Positions 24,370 to 33,901 of a DNA stretch of 64,000 nucleotides are shown piece by piece. The notes under the pieces were generated by a model, which saw only the letters and a list, made by a program, of their open reading frames with translations, made no database searches and was not told the DNA's origin. Every line of letters starts with the position of its first letter. The stretch's first letter is position 1. Both the position numbers and the translations under genes were made by a program. Source of the DNA: Rhabditophanes sp. KR3021 (lineage: Eukaryota; Nematoda; Chromadorea; Rhabditida; Alloionematidae); assembly GCA_963281155.1 (NCBI GenBank), contig CAUJLY010000003.1:3162001-3226000 (forward strand), written 5' to 3'.

Positions 24370-27300
24370 ATGAATGAAATTAAGAGTAAGAAAAAGTCTT
24401 TAAGCAAGGGGCAGACTAATAAAAAAGCCGAGACAAAGGAAATTGCTGAAGTAATTGCCAAATATAGAGATTGGGATCAGGTCAGTTTTATTTTCTTAAT
24501 TTGTAATGCCTTCTTTCAGAGCAAAGCTAAAGACATCAAAACATTCCATGATTTCCCTATTTCAAAGAAGAGCTTAGACGGGCTGACTGATGGAACTTTT
24601 ACCACGCCAACTGAAATTCAGCAGCAAAGTCTTGGCATTTCTCTAACAGGCCATGATTTGGTTGGAGCTGCTAAAACGGGAAGTGGAAAAACATTGGCCT
24701 TGTTAATTCCATTGTTAGAATGTTTATGGAGAAACAAATGGTCCAGAGGCGATGGTTTGGGAGGGTTGGTTATTTCGCCAACTCGCGAATTAGCCATGCA
24801 AACGTTCCAAGTACTAAATACTATTGGAAAACACCATGAATTTTCTGCTGCTTTGTTAATTGGGGGAACAGATGTATCTTATGAAAAAAAACGTTTGGCA
24901 AGCATGAATATTATCATTGCCACACCTGGTAAATTCTAATCAAATTATAAAAAATCGAAATATTAGGTTATCTATAATACTCGGATTAATTTAAACACTC
25001 TATCTACTACTAAATTATTGATATTTGCGTTTCTTGTTAGTGAAGGTCAAGTTATTTATTTTAGTCTCATCTAAAAATTAGTAACACCTAAAAAACATGC
25101 GGTTATTAATATAAATTAGAATCAAAACATTCTTCTTAATTACGTTGATGCAGATAAAAAGGTGGTCGGTCAGATTCTTGCTATCAAAAGTTGCATTAAA
25201 TTGACTAAGTGTCATTGGCGATTCGTCTTTAAACTTAAGCATATTCAACCATTTCTTTTGGTCAACGGGTAGTTGTTCCTGATACAAAGGAAATTACACC
25301 TAACTTGAATCTTTTCTTTTAAGCAAATTTCTGTTTGAACTGGCTTGGAGTCAGCCTGGCATTGACGTTCTGCTAAAATGTCCTCAGGAAGTTCAATGTA
25401 AGCATCCAAACTGGCATGTACCTCTTGGTCATCACCTATATTTTATCCAAATCAAAATGTTCCATTCGTTCAGCAATAGTTTCGTCTTTGACGTTTCCAA
25501 AAGAGATTGCTTCACCATGCTGATCTTGTTTACAATAACCTTCCAGACTCGTCATCAACACTCGAAATATCATTGACTTCCATTCTTGGCTTTTTAGTAA
25601 AAGAAGTAGGGGTAGTTTCGAGATAATCCTTTTATTTTACTCATGAGTTACTGATATACACACCCTTTACATTTCGCTATAGAATCTTTTAAAGTAATTA
25701 ATTTACCTTTATTTCACGGGAATTATTATTGTTTAATTTGAAGTTTGGTATAAATCACTATTTTTAAATCAAAGGCATGCGACTTAAAAAGACTTGCTTA
25801 ATAAATTTCACTTATGTTTTGTATAATTATTTTGAGACTATTTTAGGACGACTTTTGCAACACATGGATGAAAATGATGATTTCAGATGTGATTTACTTC
25901 AAATTTTGGTGATTGACGAAGCAGATAGAATCATGGATTTAGGCTTCAAAACTCAAATGAATGCAATTTGTGAGAACTTACCTAAGCAAAGGCAAACGCT
26001 CTTGTTTTCTGCCACTCAGACTAAAAATGTCAATGATCTAATTCGCTTTTCATTGAAGGACCCAATATCAGTATTTGTTCATGAGAAATCCGCCCATGCG
26101 ACTCCTGAAAATTTGACTCAGACGTACTTTGTTTGTAATGAGGAAGATAAGATAAACCTGTTGTGGTCCTTCATTAGAAATCATCGGACAAAGAAAAGTC
26201 TCGTGTTTGTTACATGTTGTAAGCAAGCAAGGTTTTTGGTTCAGGCATTAAGAGCTTTAAGAATTGACTTACCTCTGCTTGGATTGTATGGAACGATGGA
26301 GGCTAAAAGTAGGATGAAGACATTTGAGAACTTCGACAATATCAAGAACAAAGGAGCAGCTATGATTTGCACAGATGTAGCCAGTCGTGGCCTCGATTTC
26401 ACAAAAGTCGACTGGGTCCTTCAATTGGATTGCCCTGTAGAAAGTGATGACTACATTCACCGAGTCGGACGAACTGCTCGCAACGACAAGAAGGGAGAAG
26501 CCGCTCTGGTTCTTACACCTCACCAAGAAAGGAGCATGGTTGCGCAGTTGAAGGCTCGCAACATTCCCATTAAGAAGATTGAAGTTGATACTACTAAAAT
26601 AGTTGATATCAAGCCCAAATTGCAGTCCTTGATTGTCCAAAATGAAGCACTCAAAAAAAATGCCCAACAATGTTTTGTCACATACTTAAAAGCTATCTTT
26701 TCAATGAAGGATAAGACTGTTTTTGATGTAAACTCAATCGATTTTACTGCCCTTGCTTTATCATTTGGTCTTGCCATCACACCACGAGTAAGATTAATTG
26801 AAAAGGCTACTGGGAAGAAGAATATGCCTACTACACAATCTAAGTCTAAACCTGATGGCTTTCAATTGGATGATGATAGTGACGATGAAGTGTTTAGTGG
26901 AGTCAAGAAAGATGTTAAGCTGGACGGTTCTGATCAAGAAGATTTGGCACACATTACAGAACAACTGAAAGCTAAGATGGAAGGTAATAAGCCATTGACT
27001 AAGATTAAGGCTGCCAAGAGAGCCTTGAAAAGTGGGGTTGTTCAAAATAAACGCATCCTTTTTGACGAGGACGGAGAGCCAGTTGAGGGAGACAAAGATG
27101 CTGATGGTACGTTAGATGGAGATTTCAATATTGAAGAAGCAAAACTTGAAATGAAACAAATTTCTAAGAAGGATCGTGCGAGTCAGAAAGACCGTGTAAA
27201 GATGGAAAAGATGAAACAAAAGGAAAGGGCTAGAGCAAAGGCATCTGTTGATGAGATGGATTTGGGAGAAGGCAGTGATAGTGGGGAAGGGAGCATTGAT

Positions 27301-27477
27301 CTTTCCTGGCTTCCTGATCCAGATAGGAAGAAGTATGTTGACGATTCTGGAGCAGTTGTTTATGAAGATGCTAGTGATGGCGAAGACGATGAGAAGTTGA
27401 CAAATTATGGAAGATCTGTCAAACGTAGGAAGATCGAAAGTGCCGAAGAAAAGGCGTTAGCATTGTTGGGGTTGTAA
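24370..27477 (+). CDS. DDX10: DEAD-box RNA helicase DDX10 / Dbp4
   Basis: Three exons (24370..24480, 24520..24928, 25847..27477) encode 716 residues. Family helicase of 90S pre-ribosome and U3/U14 snoRNA processing in the nucleolus. Motifs in order: Q motif TPTEIQQQ, AKTGSGKT (88-95), SPTRELAMQ, ATPGR across intron 2, DEAD (197-200), SAT (228-230), then in the second RecA lobe DVASRGLDF and HRVGRTAR. The C-terminus after about residue 480 is charged, with Lys-rich helices and acidic Ser/Asp clusters, as in Dbp4. Intron 2 is 918 bp, interrupts the conserved TPGR motif and carries an antisense remnant. UTP15 follows 146 bp downstream. Confidence 0.94.
24929..25846 (+). other. DDX10 intron 2, long, with mini-intron start
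   Basis: A 918-bp intron in a gene whose other intron is 39 bp. The first 38 bp (24929..24966) form a complete mini-intron ending ATTAG and are followed directly by GTTATC, so an acceptor and a possible donor abut. The middle holds a broken minus-strand coding sequence. Confidence 0.55.
25080..25620 (-). pseudogene. Antisense broken coding sequence in DDX10 intron
   Basis: Read on the minus strand, successive open pieces appear: TKKPRMEVNDISSVDDESG, then DQHGEAISFGNVKDETIAER with MEHFDLDKI, then DDQEVHASLDAYIELPEDIL, and QEQLPVDQKKWLNMLKFKDE followed by MTLSQFNATFDSKNLTDHL. They lie in different frames with at least one stop. Composition is coding-like and acidic. No family is recognised. 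Either a decayed inserted element or a former nested gene. Confidence 0.45.
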
Positions 27478-27623
27478 AATGAGTTGCAGTTTTATTGTTA
27501 TTGTTGTTACTATTTTTTAATATCATTTTTAATTAACATTCTTTTTTATCACAACTTTGTTTTTAACAATTACATACTTAATTCATTCTAATTTTGATTC
27601 TTTTTATTACTAATTTTTAGACT
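27478..27623 (+). promoter_or_regulatory. Intercistronic spacer with spliced-leader acceptor
   Basis: The 146 bp between the DDX10 stop and UTP15 start are U-rich in the transcript. They end in TAATTTTTAG (27611-27620), a canonical nematode 3' splice site three bases before the ATG, with no upstream donor needed for UTP15. Spacing and acceptor are those of a trans-spliced operon. Confidence 0.6.
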
Positions 27624-29276
27624 ATGGCAAACAGAGCCTCTTATTCGAAAGGTTTGGTTCCTGTGACTGAATCGCTTAACAACATTCGTCAATCAGATGA
27701 TCACTTGTACTGGAGCCGCATGGAACAAACATCCGTATTTCAAGAAAATGGGATCATTACCTCAACTGCTTTTTTGCCTATCTCTCCGTATTATGTTGCT
27801 ACCACTAGTGCCTTCAGATTAACAGTGTACGATACAGTTGTATGTGATTCAGTTTCTGTCAATTCTCGTTTCAACACTCAAGTATTCGGAGCCACTTACA
27901 GAAATGACGGTTCTCTTTTGGGTTGTGGGTCATTAGATGGAACAGTAAGACTTTACGATGTCCACAAAAAAGATGCCCAATTAAGAACTGCCCTAAGAAC
28001 AATCAAAAGTGACGGATCACCTGCCCACGTCGTTTCATTCTCTAGTTCCGGACACAAAGTTGCAGCTATGAACGACAAGGGAGTCTTCAATGTTTACGAT
28101 GTAGCCGATACTTCTGGAAAATCTTTGCTACACATGGTTGCTCACGAAGATCACATTAGATGCGGAGCCTTCTCCAAAATCAACGAGCATCTCCTTGCAA
28201 CTGGTTCATATGATCATACCGTCAAACTATGGGATACAAGAAGCGATCGTAAAGACTCAGTTCTTACCGTTGATCATGGATTCCCAGTTGAGAAGGTCAT
28301 ACTCTTCCCTAATGACAATATCATGGCTACTGCCGGAGGACAAGTTGTCAAGCTTTGGGACATTGCATCGAGTTACAGGGAATTGACGATGCTTGAACAC
28401 CACCACAAAACTGTTACAGCCATGTGCTTGGCTTCTAACAACAGAAAATTGTTGACTGCCGGTTTGGATCGGCGTATTAATGTTTTCAAGGTGGATAGTG
28501 GAGATTACGATCTGGTTTATCAAATGTCCACATTGGCTCCAGTAATGACCCTTGCCATGTCGCCAAACGATGATTGCATGGTTTATGGAATGCAAAACAT
28601 TGTTGCCATTAATAGAAGAAAAGCGGCAAGCAAGGAAGACAAGCAAAGCAGTAGTTTGAAAATAGCGCAGAAGGAAACGAAGACAAAGTCCATGCACCGA
28701 GTTTTCACACAAGATGCGGAAGGACAGAAAGTACGAGTAGTAATGACGGCTCCAATGCTGGACAAAATGAACTTAGGCACTATTGATAACTTGGTTAACA
28801 GCAAGAAATTCAACAAAGTAATTGAAGTTTTGTTCATGCAATCTAAAAATTGGGTCGAAAATGCGGCACTGACTGTTTCCGCACTCAGGCAAATTTATTT
28901 CAACAAGGAATTGAGAAGAGCTTTGACTGGGCGTGATGAAAGAATCATGACAAACGTTTTCCTGTTTCTTAAGCTTAATTTGTTCAATACTGCTTACTTT
29001 TCAACTTTGATCAAAGTTGCAGAATGCTTGATAGATATTTATTCGGAGGAGAGTGACTTCAGCGATGTCACAAAGAAGCATTTCCAAGATTTGAAAAGAA
29101 TCGTAGACTGTGAATTGAAAAGAGAAGGAGAGTTGTTACGAATCAGGGGTATGCTGGAAGTTATTTTTACTGCCAACAAGAGACAATTGAAAAATGTTGA
29201 CAATGTGGAGAGCAATGAGTGCGATTTGTTCGGAGAAATGATGATCAATCCCATTTCTTTGAACTCCTTGAGTTAA
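27624..29276 (+). CDS. UTP15: U3 snoRNA-associated protein UTP15
   Basis: Single exon, 550 residues. t-UTP (UtpA) subunit of the small-subunit processome, needed for rDNA transcription and early 18S pre-rRNA processing in the nucleolus. WD40 repeats fill roughly residues 60-320 (for example LLGCGSLDGTVRLYDV, LATGSYDHTVKLWDTR, NIMATAGGQVVKLWDI, LLTAGLDRRINVFKV). A UTP15 C-terminal helical domain covers about 390-515 (MNLGTIDNLVNSKKFNKVIE, ALTGRDERIMTNVF). Length and order match the family. Likely cotranscribed with DDX10. Confidence 0.94.
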   Translation: MANRASYSKGLVPVTESLNNIRQSDDHLYWSRMEQTSVFQENGIITSTAFLPISPYYVATTSAFRLTVYDTVVCDSVSVNSRFNTQVFGATYRNDGSLLGCGSLDGTVRLYDVHKKDAQLRTALRTIKSDGSPAHVVSFSSSGHKVAAMNDKGVFNVYDVADTSGKSLLHMVAHEDHIRCGAFSKINEHLLATGSYDHTVKLWDTRSDRKDSVLTVDHGFPVEKVILFPNDNIMATAGGQVVKLWDIASSYRELTMLEHHHKTVTAMCLASNNRKLLTAGLDRRINVFKVDSGDYDLVYQMSTLAPVMTLAMSPNDDCMVYGMQNIVAINRRKAASKEDKQSSSLKIAQKETKTKSMHRVFTQDAEGQKVRVVMTAPMLDKMNLGTIDNLVNSKKFNKVIEVLFMQSKNWVENAALTVSALRQIYFNKELRRALTGRDERIMTNVFLFLKLNLFNTAYFSTLIKVAECLIDIYSEESDFSDVTKKHFQDLKRIVDCELKREGELLRIRGMLEVIFTANKRQLKNVDNVESNECDLFGEMMINPISLNSLS

Positions 29277-29436
29277 TTATATCTTTTTTTATTTGTTAAT
29301 CAGTTGTTTTGTCATCTTTTTGTTATATCTTTTTAATAAATTTTAAATTTACTCCTAATTTGCATATAGCTTAATCAAATTTCGGACTAATTTTACTTTT
29401 AAAAATACGTGTTAGTTGCATTTCGTACAATTAAAC

Positions 29437-30112
29437 ATGCGTGTATTTATTTTGAGCTGTTTCGTCGTTTGCCTTATTGCGATTGCTGAAGGAGTTGAAG
29501 AAAGGTCACCTACTTTTGAGAATGCCAAACCAAGTAGAGATTTAAAATATCGTCCTCAAATCGTCGACCAAAGTCAATCAGTAGAGAAGTCGATTAAGCT
29601 TAATGAAGGAGCAAAGCCAGCTTTCAAAACTGAAATTGAACAAATTGACCGCAAAATTAGACAATTGGAGGATAGTTTGGTTAATTTAAAGAAACAAAGG
29701 CAGCTGCTTTTTTACCAAAACAGATTGGGTGGTTATTCGGACGACTATTATGATCACAAGGATGGCAAAGCATTAGCAGACTTTCTTGGAGTTGTAATGT
29801 ATGTTTAATATGAATATATTCATAAATTAACTAATCATCTTTCTTTAGAATTTTCTCATTTGCGTTCAGTATCCTCTATTGTCTATGTAATGGATGTTTT
29901 CATGCCATCGGCAGTTCTGGACAATACAGAACCACTCATATTGCATCAACATACTCAAGACTTCCGGTAAATGCTCAACCACCACCATACGTTGCCCAAG
30001 CAGCACAGGAAAAGGTATATTAAATTGGTTTAAATAAATATTTTCAATATGTTTTTTAACTTAATCTAATTTGTATATTTCCAATCATAAGATTGTGTCT
30101 AACAATATCTGA
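29437..30112 (+). CDS. Small type I membrane protein with coiled coil and PPPY tail
   Basis: Exons 29437..29798, 29849..30014 and probably 30092..30112 give 182 residues; reading through exon 2 instead would add Val-Tyr and stop. Signal peptide at the N-terminus (FILSCFVVCLIAIAEG), a Ser/Lys-rich region, a coiled coil (EIEQIDRKIRQLEDSLVNLK), then one membrane segment (IIFSFAFSILYCLCNGCF) and a cytoplasmic tail with QPPPYVAQ, a candidate WW-domain ligand. Family not recognised; looks like a nematode-specific surface protein. Upstream of the ATG there is an AT-rich promoter but no clear trans-splice acceptor. Confidence 0.65.
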
Positions 30113-30237
30113 TAATGCATCAAGAATGTTTAGTGTATACGACAGTGCCATCATTCTTTGATAGAAAACATCAGTTATGCAGATGATATTATTTCAAAGA
30201 TGCACACTTTTTGACAGTTAATCGCTATGAATAAAGG

Positions 30238-30245
30238 TATATAAG
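30238..30245 (+). promoter_or_regulatory. TATA box of coiled-coil gene
   Basis: TATATAAG lies 48 bp upstream of the ATG at 30293. With a start site about 30 bp downstream this would give a short leader, typical of a strongly regulated, non-trans-spliced gene. Confidence 0.4.
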
Positions 30246-30292
30246 TCAACAATTTTACTAATTGAATCACAGTTTAATTGTATTCACTAATT

Positions 30293-30790
30293 ATGGCCGT
30301 TTCAATCGAAAAGATCTACAATTACATTGTCAGAGGATGTTTTAAACGAAACAACAAAAAGACACAGCAAAAAGAAAATAGTGAATCTAAAAAACGTGAA
30401 GTAAATAAAGTTAATCTTGATTTGAAGTTACAGAAAATCACTAAATCGAACGTGTTCAAAATCCGTAAAACAAGCTTATCAAAAATCAGATCATCTTCAT
30501 ATCTTCGAAATTTAGAAGAATGCATTGGATCAACAGCTAAGATTACCTTCAAGGGCTCCAATATTAAAAAAGCCACTAAGATTATCTCAAAGCAAGATCA
30601 ACAAATCCATGATTACAAAATTCAGTGCATCAAGTTCCAAGAAGAAAGCCAGTTTTATCAAAAGCAGCACAGTCAGTTGAAACTAAGACTGGCTCAACAA
30701 AAAAGAATGTACAAAGAAAGAATCGCTGAAATATATCGCACACAATCTGAACTTTCTAATCAAATAAACCATAATAACACATTTTCATAA
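30293..30790 (+). CDS. Small basic coiled-coil protein, unknown
   Basis: Single exon, 165 residues, strongly basic (many Lys/Arg). After IYNYIVRGCFKRNN comes a Lys/Ser-rich segment, then a long helix from about residue 95 with heptad-like Gln/Leu/Glu content (QDQQIHDYKIQCIKFQEES, HSQLKLRLAQQKRMYKERI). No signal peptide, no membrane segment, no recognised family. A TATA box precedes it. The stop codon lies inside a 36-bp tandem duplication. ATG chosen as the first in frame after the TATA box. Confidence 0.55.
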   Translation: MAVSIEKIYNYIVRGCFKRNNKKTQQKENSESKKREVNKVNLDLKLQKITKSNVFKIRKTSLSKIRSSSYLRNLEECIGSTAKITFKGSNIKKATKIISKQDQQIHDYKIQCIKFQEESQFYQKQHSQLKLRLAQQKRMYKERIAEIYRTQSELSNQINHNNTFS

Positions 30791-30833
30791 GTTCAATAAA
30801 TAAACCATAATAACACATTTTCATAAGTTCAAT
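30762..30833 (+). repeat. 36-bp perfect tandem duplication across a stop codon
   Basis: Two exact copies (30762..30797 and 30798..30833) of a unit beginning AAATAAACCATAATAACAC. The first copy encodes the last residues of the coiled-coil protein and its stop TAA; the second lies in the 3' UTR. The period is a multiple of three. A recent slippage or unequal-exchange event. Confidence 0.85.
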
Positions 30834-31220
30834 AAATTAATTATTAAACTCATTTAGTTTCATCTTTAAGCTTTTTACTTCCTATTGTATCATCTCGCAT
30901 TTTGCATAACACAGTTCAGTATATTTTTTACATAGAAAACCTTCGAACAGCTTTTGGAAAGACGATAATTAATTGCCTTCGTTTATGGTTGACGCTGCAA
31001 TACTCAATATATCTGCACAATAAATCATCGTTTTTTAATAATGTGTACTGGAGTTCCTCCGTCTTTGACAAGAAAGAAAATGAATTTCTGGCAGACTGAT
31101 CAGCGCAAAAAATGTATCTGGGCAGCACAGTCACTAAAGCCAATTTGTCTTGAATCAAATTAACTTTACCTTTCAAAAACTTGAACTTTTGGTCAAACAC
31201 ATGACTTCAAAGAAAGATTT

Positions 31221-33000
31221 ATGCTTTTAAATGGTGCAAATAATTTAAAGACTCGTCCAGAGTTAGATGTTAAATGCAGCATTGAAGTTGATAATATTAT
31301 GCAGAATGATGATAGATCACTAAAGCGAAGAACAATTATGAAGAGGTACCGCGTGCTTAGGCAATCAGCCGTATTTATGCTTTGTCGAGGAATTGAAGCG
31401 ACAGATTTAAATATTTGGCGTTCATTAGGTAAGTGGAGAATCTTTTATTTTTATCTGATACGTTCATTTAGCCTTCATTGATATCAAAGAAGTTTCAACT
31501 ATTCCACCTGTTTTATCTTCCGAAGATTTAGATGACTTGTAAGTTGATTGAGCATCAATACATACTTTTGATAAGACATCTCGCCTTCAAAAATGATCCA
31601 ACTGGTACTCTAAGTAAAAAACCTACCCCAAGTTAGGTGACAACACTGGTGGAAGCTCTAAAAAGGACCACCAAGTATATTCCCATTTTAGAAGAACTGA
31701 CATCGAGGAAATATTCCAATATCAAATTAATAGAGCTTGATGTGAATTCTGAGGATGATGCCAATATCGAATTTGCTTGATTCGAAAGAAGATGCTAAGC
31801 AAAAGTCTTCGGATCAAAAACGATGTGGAATAGATAAAATGTCTTCCTTGGTTTCAATTCCTACATCTAACAAAGTGACTAGTATTTGTTCGGAAATCAG
31901 ATAATTGTCATACAAAATGTCCACAACAGAATGAAATTGAACTAATAGTTATTAGTTCTGATTCGGACGATCAAAAACAGGATAGTCGTTCTGAACCCAA
32001 AAATATTCTCAAGAGATCCTCTAAAACTGCAACATCCTCATCTATTCCTGAACCCAAAGAAAGTAAAAATGTTCCTTTAGACAATCTTTCCCCAAAATTG
32101 GACGCTGATGTTAACTTTAATCAAAAGAATGTTGAAAGAAATACAGTTGAAAAAAGAATCACCCCCGTGGTTTAAGTAGCAAACCAAATTCAAATGATGT
32201 CGATGAAGTTTGGAAAAATGTAACATTTTTTGAACAATTCAAAGCTTTTGATCATAAAATAAGGCATTATCAAAAATTGGAGATACTTTATTGAATATTT
32301 CAAATCTGGTTGTCCAAACTGAAAGTAATTACACTTTCCAGGTGATTTGTTACTTAAAGGAAACATCAGGACCTTGTGGAATTGTTATGTACTGCATGTA
32401 ATAAGGATGTTTGAACATTTTGACCACAATCAAAGGGAATCTGAGAGAAAGATGCTTCTGACAAAATCTTGAAGATTATTAATAAAAATTGCAATACTAG
32501 TGGTAAAACCCATCAATTTTCAACGATTTTATCTGCTCTTATCTTGTCGCCAAATGTTAAAGATAATCAAAAAGTTGATTTCGTTAGAACCTTCACCAAA
32601 CATATCTGTCATGTACGCAAGAATTGGAAAGAGATGCGAGATGTCGTTGTGAAAAATCATGAAATGTACATCAACTGCAGTGCCTTGGTTATTCAATTGA
32701 TTATTCGAACGGAGAGTCAGTATGTCAAAAAGGTTACTGCCATGGATTGCGATATGCAAAGGTACCTTGCCAAGGTGCCTGAAGTTGGAAAATGTGTGAG
32801 TGTTTATCAGGAATGGTGTTTCTTAAATATTCTGCTTTTTGGAATGAAGAATTGGATAAATGTAAATTAGGACAACCAGATGAAATTTTATGTCGGATTG
32901 GTAAATTTAGCCATACCTTTTGCTTGTTTGAGGAATTAATTGAGAAATGGAACTCTGCCGATGACAAACTTAATGCCACGAAAACTATTCTTATTAATTA
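31221..33000 (+). pseudogene. Decayed gene with SUMO-interaction-like motif
   Basis: Coding-like pieces run in one direction but shift frame repeatedly. A helical N-terminal exon (ELDVKCSIEVDNIMQ, KRYRVLRQSAVFMLCRGIEA, ATDLNIWRSL) ends at a GTAAGT donor and joins AFIDIKEVSTIPPVL. An ELTSRKYSNIKLIELDVNSE piece follows, then a Ser/Lys-rich piece with ELIVISSDSDD, a classic SUMO-interaction motif with acidic tail. A C-terminal helical piece (FVRTFTKHICHVRKNWKEM, LVIQLIIRTESQYVKKV, FSHTFCLFEELIEKWN) ends the series. At least four frameshifts or stops. No family recognised; the SIM and helical ends suggest a nuclear protein. Confidence 0.5.
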
Positions 33001-33901
33001 AAACTTAATTTATTTCTAAACTATTATATGCCACTTAATACAACTTCCTTCAATACTTGTATTTTGTATAACCATAATCTTATAAAAACATGGAACCATG
33101 GCGATATGAGAAACTTTGCTTTAGAAAGCTTGATAGCATTCATTGTCAATTATTTCTAATCATTAAAAATTAAATAATTCAACATGAAAAGTATTGGAGT
33201 ATTTTTGATTTTAAATTATCACTTTAAGAAATCCTCTTTTAACACTCTTCAAGACATTTATACATTTGTAATGTACCCATTGTTCTACAAATTTTTGATC
33301 TGAGTCCTAACAAAGAGTAACAGTAATCTCACTTCCAAAAATCTAACATAGTATTAGATTTCAATGCAAAACCATGTTTTTTTGCTTTAAATGAATTATA
33401 AAGAGCCAACTATTGTCTGTAATTTGTATTTTACACAAATATCTTTAGATTGCAAATGTCAGTCTTTTAGCTTATCAATGCAGTGCTAACATTTTGGATT
33501 GAATTTATATCCTCAATAAACACATCGATACGTCTATTTAGATTACTCAAGTCTAAATACCAGGTAGACAAAGAATGCTTAACCCCACAAATAGATAAAA
33601 AGTACATATTTGTTTTATAAATACAATGAGTGATTTCCACGATTTGAAAATTTATTTCTAAACAAAAAAGTTTTACACATCAAATTGATAATGCGTTTAA
33701 TATTTCCAAGGATGAATATATACTTCAGATAATTAATATAATAGACCTTTTTGTTTAGAATAATTCTTTTTCAGTATTTGTAACTATGCCTGTATTTTAA
33801 TTTACTGTCCCTTGATTGGTTATGTTTATCACGGACATTTAATATACGCATAAACAATATTTGATACATAAACAGCGAAAGCAGTCACCAAATTATCATT
33901 G
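33001..33901. other. Intergenic upstream of Cys-loop channel
   Basis: AT-rich, with no exon visible. Contains the channel promoter; no clear TATA box or trans-splice acceptor next to the ATG. Confidence 0.45.

Noticed and set aside
24370..24939. Short helicase ending in TPGKF as a separate gene
   Set aside because: The stop lies inside intron 2; splicing to 25847 restores TPGR and the second helicase lobe.
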